From the NCBI GenBank assembly GCA_900618425.1, contig UZAN01040509.1, forward strand, positions 7,523 through 18,876: a stretch of DNA of 11,354 bases. Reading direction: 5' to 3'. The notes beneath the pieces were generated by a model. It was not told the DNA's origin. It worked only from the letters and a program-made list of their open reading frames with translations, and ran no database searches. Within the stretch, counting starts at the first letter, position 1; each line of letters starts with the position of its first letter. Made by a program: the position numbers and the translations under genes. This DNA comes from Echinostoma caproni (Eukaryota > Platyhelminthes > Trematoda > Plagiorchiida > Echinostomatidae). This document shows positions 7,894 through 11,354 of this stretch, piece by piece.

Positions 7894-7946
7894 GAAATGG
7901 AATAGATCCAACCGATTGTGTTGAGCTGGCGATCTCATTAGCAAAG
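7894..7946 (+). CDS. weak exon candidate, possibly terminal
   Basis: The acceptor is CTGATTGTCTTTTTGACAG, ending at 7893, with CTAAAC nearby as a possible branch site. Two leftover bases are followed by NGIDPTDCVELAISLAK, then TGA at 7947-7949. A donor-like GTGAAT at 7946 could instead make a 52-bp internal exon. It lies about 100 bases after the previous candidate on the same strand, but the reading phases do not join cleanly. Confidence 0.22.
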
Positions 7947-8245
7947 TGAATACTGTTCACATGCTTGTCTTATTTAATCACTGATCTTTTCAGCCAGTGT
8001 TAACTGGGATTGTCCATTGGAAATGGTCTTAATCGGGTTCTAGATGTTTGAAGCATGTAACTTCTGCTTTGACGAAAAAGACAATGAAAATTGATAGAAA
8101 TATGTTCACTTCTTCTTCGGAAAGGATTATACAATTGTGGACTTAAATTCAAATTCGAATTCAGATTTTCATTATGGGGAAAATACACAGACTTCGATAA
8201 TCAAATCCCATAGGATGTTTACACTTTGGTTAGGAACACGATTCA

Positions 8246-8278
8246 TAAGTAAAATGTAAGTAAAATGGTAATGTAATG
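8246..8278 (-). repeat. 11-bp tandem repeat at the element's 3' end
   Basis: TAAGTAAAATG occurs twice in a row (8246-8256 and 8257-8267), followed by a degenerate GTAATGTAATG (8268-8278). It lies about 40-75 bases past the ORF2 stop. CR1-type elements commonly end in a short tandem repeat instead of poly(A), so this probably marks the 3' terminus at or near 8246. Confidence 0.6.
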
Positions 8279-8318
8279 CTTTTGACGAGCATAAGAGAAT
8301 ATATTATGTAGTTGGGTG

Positions 8319-8674
8319 TTAAAACATAATGTTTGCCAGAGCACCATCAAGCTGACGCTTGAAAGATACTAATGTTGGGGCACAGACCACGTGAGGTGGT
8401 GGAGAGTTCCATGTGCTGCACACTCTGACTGCAAATGAATGGCGTCTGCAGTCGAGACGGCTCTTTTGGAGTGTCAACTTCAGTGGATGCCTTCTGAGAT
8501 GAATTTTAGTTGATAGAACTGAAAGAGTTCTACATAGATAGGCTGTTGGAAAATCCAATACAGTAAGATCATATCACCTCTGATTTGACGATATTGATAC
8601 GAGTATAGCCCCAATAGCTGTAATCTTTCGCCATAGGTCTTGGAATGTAAACCCTTGACCATCTTGGTAGCCAT
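8319..8674 (-). pseudogene. C-terminal (thumb and tail) part of the retrotransposon protein
   Basis: One frame (8674-8480) gives ATKMVKGLHSKTYGERLQ, RGDMILLYWI and FISEGIH. Just before its stop the reading passes to another frame giving LKLTLQKSRLDCRRHSFAVR, STWNSPPPHVV and SFKRQLDGALANIMF, ending at TAA 8321-8319. This order (KMVKGL, YxERLxxLGL, RGDMI, R.HSFAVRVxxxWNSLP, FKxxLD) is typical of CR1-like ORF2 C-termini (family knowledge). The last part is in the same frame as the reverse transcriptase. The middle segment, between about 8672 and 8487, is therefore bounded by two compensating frameshifts. Confidence 0.88.
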
Positions 8675-9809
8675 TCTCTGTGGAGCAACTCAGGTCTGTG
8701 TGAATGACTACTCCCAGATCCTTCTCGGATGGAGCATAAGGCAGAGTTTCGTGTCCGAGAGTGTAGGAAAAACGACCATTGTGACGTAGTGATAAAACTT
8801 TACATTTGAAAACGTTAAATTCCATGTCATTGAAGACAGACCATCTGTGGGCGTTCTGGAGATCAAATGAATCTTCAGGTTTTGTTACTGTCCTCCATAT
8901 TTTTGCATCGTCCGCAAACAGCAGAGTTTGTGGTCCGAGGACGTATGGAAGCTCATTTATAAAGGCAAGGAAAAGAGATGGGCCTGGTACAGATCCCTGT
9001 GGAACCCTACGGTTGACATCTATTTGATCAGAAAGTGAATCAGAAACACGAACTGACATGGTACGTAGGCGAAGAAACTCCTCCATTCAGCGAAGTACGA
9101 GTCCACGGATTCCATAGTTATACAGCTTCCGTATCAGTATTTGATGATTTACTCTATCAGAGGCTTTAGAGAAGTCCAGGTAAATAACATCTATAGATTT
9201 GCCTTGGTCTACAGCATGAGTCCAATCGTCCCAAGCCAAAATCAAGTTAGTTGCCCATGAAAGATTTTTCCGAAACCCGTGCTTGGCTGGGGATAGTAAG
9301 CCATTATTCTCCAGATGATCCATTGCAGAATCTGCAACAGCGGAATACATGACTTTTGACAACACTGAAATCAGAGTGACTGATCGGTAGTTGGGTGGGT
9401 TACTACGGCATCCACCTTTGTAAATTGGTGAAATAACACCGTTTTTCCACAACTGAGGAAGCACAGTATCTTCAAACAATTTTTGGCATAGTCCACTTAA
9501 AGGATCGGCTATGTGACTTGCCAATGTGATAAGTTCTTTTTTTATCCTTTCAGGAGAAAAGATAATATCTGTCAGTAATGGGTAAGGAATACGTTCCAGC
9601 AAACGGGGAAGTACCAATCTAGTATTACTAGGCGCATTGATCACTTGAGAGTACTGTAGTCTAAGCATTTCTGCAGCCTTGTTTGTTATCGTTAAAACAC
9701 ATCCTGTTAAGTTTAGTATCGGAACCTCGCGTTTGACTTTCCGGGAAGCGTTAACATGCTCATATAATAGCTTAGGGTTTGCGATAAATTTCCTCGCCAG
9801 CATATCCAT
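8574..9809 (-). pseudogene. retrotransposon reverse transcriptase domain, one in-frame stop and one deletion
   Basis: The first 240 codons (9809-9087) carry NPKLLYEHVNASRKVKRE, NKAAEML, FSPERIKKEL, LPQLWKNGVISPIYKGG (residues 117-133), NYRSVTLISVLSKVM (140-154), HGFRK (177-181) and catalytic motif A, YLDFSKASDRVNH (Asp 212). TGA at 9089-9087 then interrupts the frame where relatives have Trp. The same frame continues for 170 codons with RVPQGSVPGPSLFL (motif B) and FADD (motif C, residues 57-60 of this part), then EKDLGVVI. Both catalytic Asp pairs are intact. Between KELITL and ASHIADPL, near 9520, the usual Ser-Gly-Pro-Asp-containing fingers stretch of roughly 15-20 residues is missing in frame. 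KASDRV has Ser where Phe is usual. Upstream of 9809 the linker to the endonuclease is scrambled among frames. Confidence 0.95.
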
Positions 9810-10044
9810 GATAAGTGTGCTTGTCTTCCCACACCAAATTGATACAATGGTTTCAAAGGAGCCTGTAAGCTTCCGAAGTGCTGGAGCATGGACAACGTTT
9901 GAACTGCCTCCAGTGAAAGTCCCTTTGCATTATCCATTTCCTAGTTCGACTGCGAATTGCTGATTTTCGAACAGTCGGCTGGCATAGACGCTTGACGGTT
10001 GTTGCAACAACCACCAATGATGGGATGTTGCTGCTAAGTTTTCT

Positions 10045-10914
10045 TCAGGATTCCAGGGGATTACATCCTATATCACGGGAGATCCACTGGATTCCATGAG
10101 CTAGGGTGTTTGCATAGTGTGCATAGACGGTTATGATGCGAAAGTGATCCGAAGAAACTGTTGCTACTGATGCATAGCAAACGTATTCGAACAATAATGC
10201 AGCGTGATCACTGCGCTCCAACGGAGTTGCGATTGCAATTGATTCGACCAGCAATTTTTCATTTGTCTTGATCCGAAGTTGACGAAATTTAGTTGGTTTC
10301 AAACTTGGTGGGTTCCTTCACATGATTGTACAACGGATTTGACTGTATGAACTGCATGAATTGTCGTTCAAACGTCTTAAATGAGGTCGTCATGTTGCTC
10401 AGCTTTGGACAGTTTAAGTCACCCATAATTAGAACGTGGGTGAAACGCAATGACAAGAAATAAGACCTTATTTGCAACAAAGTTTCATTTGATGAATCTG
10501 CTGACGAAGAAGGGCGATAAACTACACCGATCTGCCCGATATCACGTTGCGTTAGCTTCAATTTACACCATAACGTATCTGAAGCAGCGAACGGACACTC
10601 AATGTGTTCGCGTTGCAAGCTGTCATGATAAAAGAGCAACACGCTCCCACCTCGCGTTGTCTTAATAGCTTCATACCTAGTAATCGCAGCCTGGAGTCTA
10701 AAATGTCGGTCGTCGGTCAGGTTTCGGTTACGGTAATGAGATCCCATTGACCAGTCCGATAACGTAGCTCCCTTTCTGGAAACTTATTGAGAAAACCCTG
10801 AGAGTTGGTATAGAAACAGTTCAGTCGTTGTCGGTGCAGAAATCGATCTTCAGCAGGGAAATTTGGTCGGCGACGGTGGAATTCGAACAATTTGAAACAA
10901 TGCGGGATTAGATT
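10045..10914 (-). pseudogene. retrotransposon endonuclease domain (APE/EEP type), frameshifted
   Basis: This domain nicks the target DNA to prime reverse transcription (known for the family). The frame starting at 10914 gives CFYTNSQGFLNKFPE and later WDLITVTET, matching the early Asn- and Glu-bearing metal-site motifs, and stops at TGA 10719-10717. A second frame (10747-10289, 152 codons) continues with LTDDRHF, GVVYRPS (residues 74-80) and IMGDLNCP (107-114), the GDxN motif. A third frame (10302-10045) supplies EPTKF-type sequence and SDHAALLFEY, holding the catalytic SDH at residues 31-33. So all key motifs are visible but spread over three frames. No start codon or ORF1 is identified. The shift near 10715 looks like a small deletion where the Trp of ETW should be. 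Confidence 0.9.
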
Positions 10915-11354
10915 TCAACTGATTCACCACCGCCACCACCATCACTGATCACAGTCAGGTCATTAGTGCATTTAAGTATGAGGGATATCTTATGATACTG
11001 ATAATTAACAGTATCAGACAGTCAATTACAGGATCATGATAGCGAGTTGGAACTTATATCAGACTTTTCGAATAAAGTTTCTGTATCATAGTGTAGCTTA
11101 TTCACTTCTGTTAGACTGATTTTACCCAGGGATGTTAGAATTCTTGAGTGGCCAAAGTTTAGCTGTGTTTTTTTTCTTTACAAGTTTAATTGGGTTTGAT
11201 AAACGACCTGATGGATAAAGAGAAAGGTACTACTCATGAGGGTCATACCCGTGCGAATGTGAACGTCTAAGCAGAAGTAGTGATAGAACTTTCCAAGAGG
11301 TTGCCGAACAACTGTACCATCAAATGTGACGATTGAAGTGCCGATTAAAAATTA
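10915..11354. other. no recognised gene; possible 5' region of the retrotransposon
   Basis: On the minus strand a frame just upstream of the endonuclease reads a short Asp/Gly-rich stretch around 10930-10980 with five glycines in a row, then stops. It could be the end of an ORF1 remnant, but nothing identifies it. The rest is AT-rich. Confidence 0.35.
10993..11016. repeat. perfect 8-bp inverted repeat
   Basis: TGATACTG (10993-11000) and CAGTATCA (11009-11016) are exact reverse complements around an 8-nt AT-rich spacer. The role is unknown. It lies about 80 bases upstream of the retrotransposon endonuclease frame. Confidence 0.6.

Larger units (their letters stand above)
7546..8245. other. 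no firm gene; possible short exons inside
   Basis: The stretch has two acceptor-like sites near 7792 and 7893, listed separately. The rest is AT-rich. A minus-strand frame open at 8000-8188 (62 codons) has no recognised domain. Confidence 0.35.
8246..10914 (-). mobile_element. CR1/Jockey-type non-LTR retrotransposon, decayed
   Basis: This relic of about 2.7 kb keeps the ORF2 order of this class: endonuclease (10914-10045), reverse transcriptase (about 9809-8674), C-terminal region (8674-8319), and a 3' tail with an 11-bp tandem repeat (8267-8246). No LTRs or poly(A) tail are visible. No ORF1 protein can be recognised upstream. Lesions seen: frameshifts near 10715, 10297, 8672 and 8487; at least one between 10045 and 9809; an in-frame TGA at 9089-9087; and a deletion near 9520. 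Both the exact 5' edge and the target site duplication are unresolved. The class assignment rests on the domain order, the FADD motif and the CR1-style C-terminus. The clade is likely CR1, but this is not proven. Confidence 0.92.

Noticed and set aside
8806..9027. Plus-strand frame of 73 codons (and others at 9679-9963, 10450-10665)
   Set aside because: They are antisense to clear reverse transcriptase and endonuclease sequence.
1..11354. CRISPR array, bacterial operon, LTR retrotransposon or rRNA
   Set aside because: No regularly spaced direct repeats, no ribosome-binding-site gene packing, no paired long terminal repeats and no rRNA-like conserved stretch were seen.

Overview
This looks like a gene-poor stretch of a eukaryotic, probably flatworm (trematode-like), genome. 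There is no bacterial-style gene packing. Most recognisable content is decayed retrotransposon, tRNA-derived short repeats and microsatellites. The fluke-like placement rests on the style of the two non-LTR reverse transcriptase relics and is an inference. Three single N bases (440, 2689, 4458) point to a draft assembly.

Layout. The left edge (1-176) is open in all three forward frames and ends in a GTAAGT donor, so it may hold the end of a gene. A tRNA-like body, apparently a SINE head, lies at 460-531 on the plus strand. A GC-rich island at 1247-1461 reads on the minus strand as a possible last coding exon. Two copies of one tRNA-containing repeat follow, both on the minus strand (1513-1810 and 3107-3413). 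The second is capped by a third, opposite-facing tail copy (3405-3494), which makes a foldback-like structure. A (TA)26 tract sits at 4459-4510. A minus-strand exon candidate with good splice signals lies at 5564-5658.

From 5829 to 6573 (minus) there is a damaged C-terminal half of a non-LTR reverse transcriptase. From 6574 to 7545 the DNA changes character: GC-richer, with several CpGs and CA, TTG and CAG microsatellites. It looks like gene-flanking, 5'-UTR or promoter-type sequence, and includes a short plus-strand ORF with a polyalanine run. Weak plus-strand exon candidates follow at 7793-7945.

The largest feature is a CR1/Jockey-type non-LTR retrotransposon on the minus strand, about 8246-10914. 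In element order it has an apurinic-type endonuclease domain, a reverse transcriptase and a C-terminal thumb region, followed by a short 3' tail with an 11-bp tandem repeat. Frameshifts, an in-frame TGA and an in-frame deletion show it is dead.

No complete, intact host gene, rRNA, functional tRNA or CRISPR array can be supported. The most interesting signals are the repeat architecture and the cryptic exon candidates. No coherent new multi-gene system is visible.
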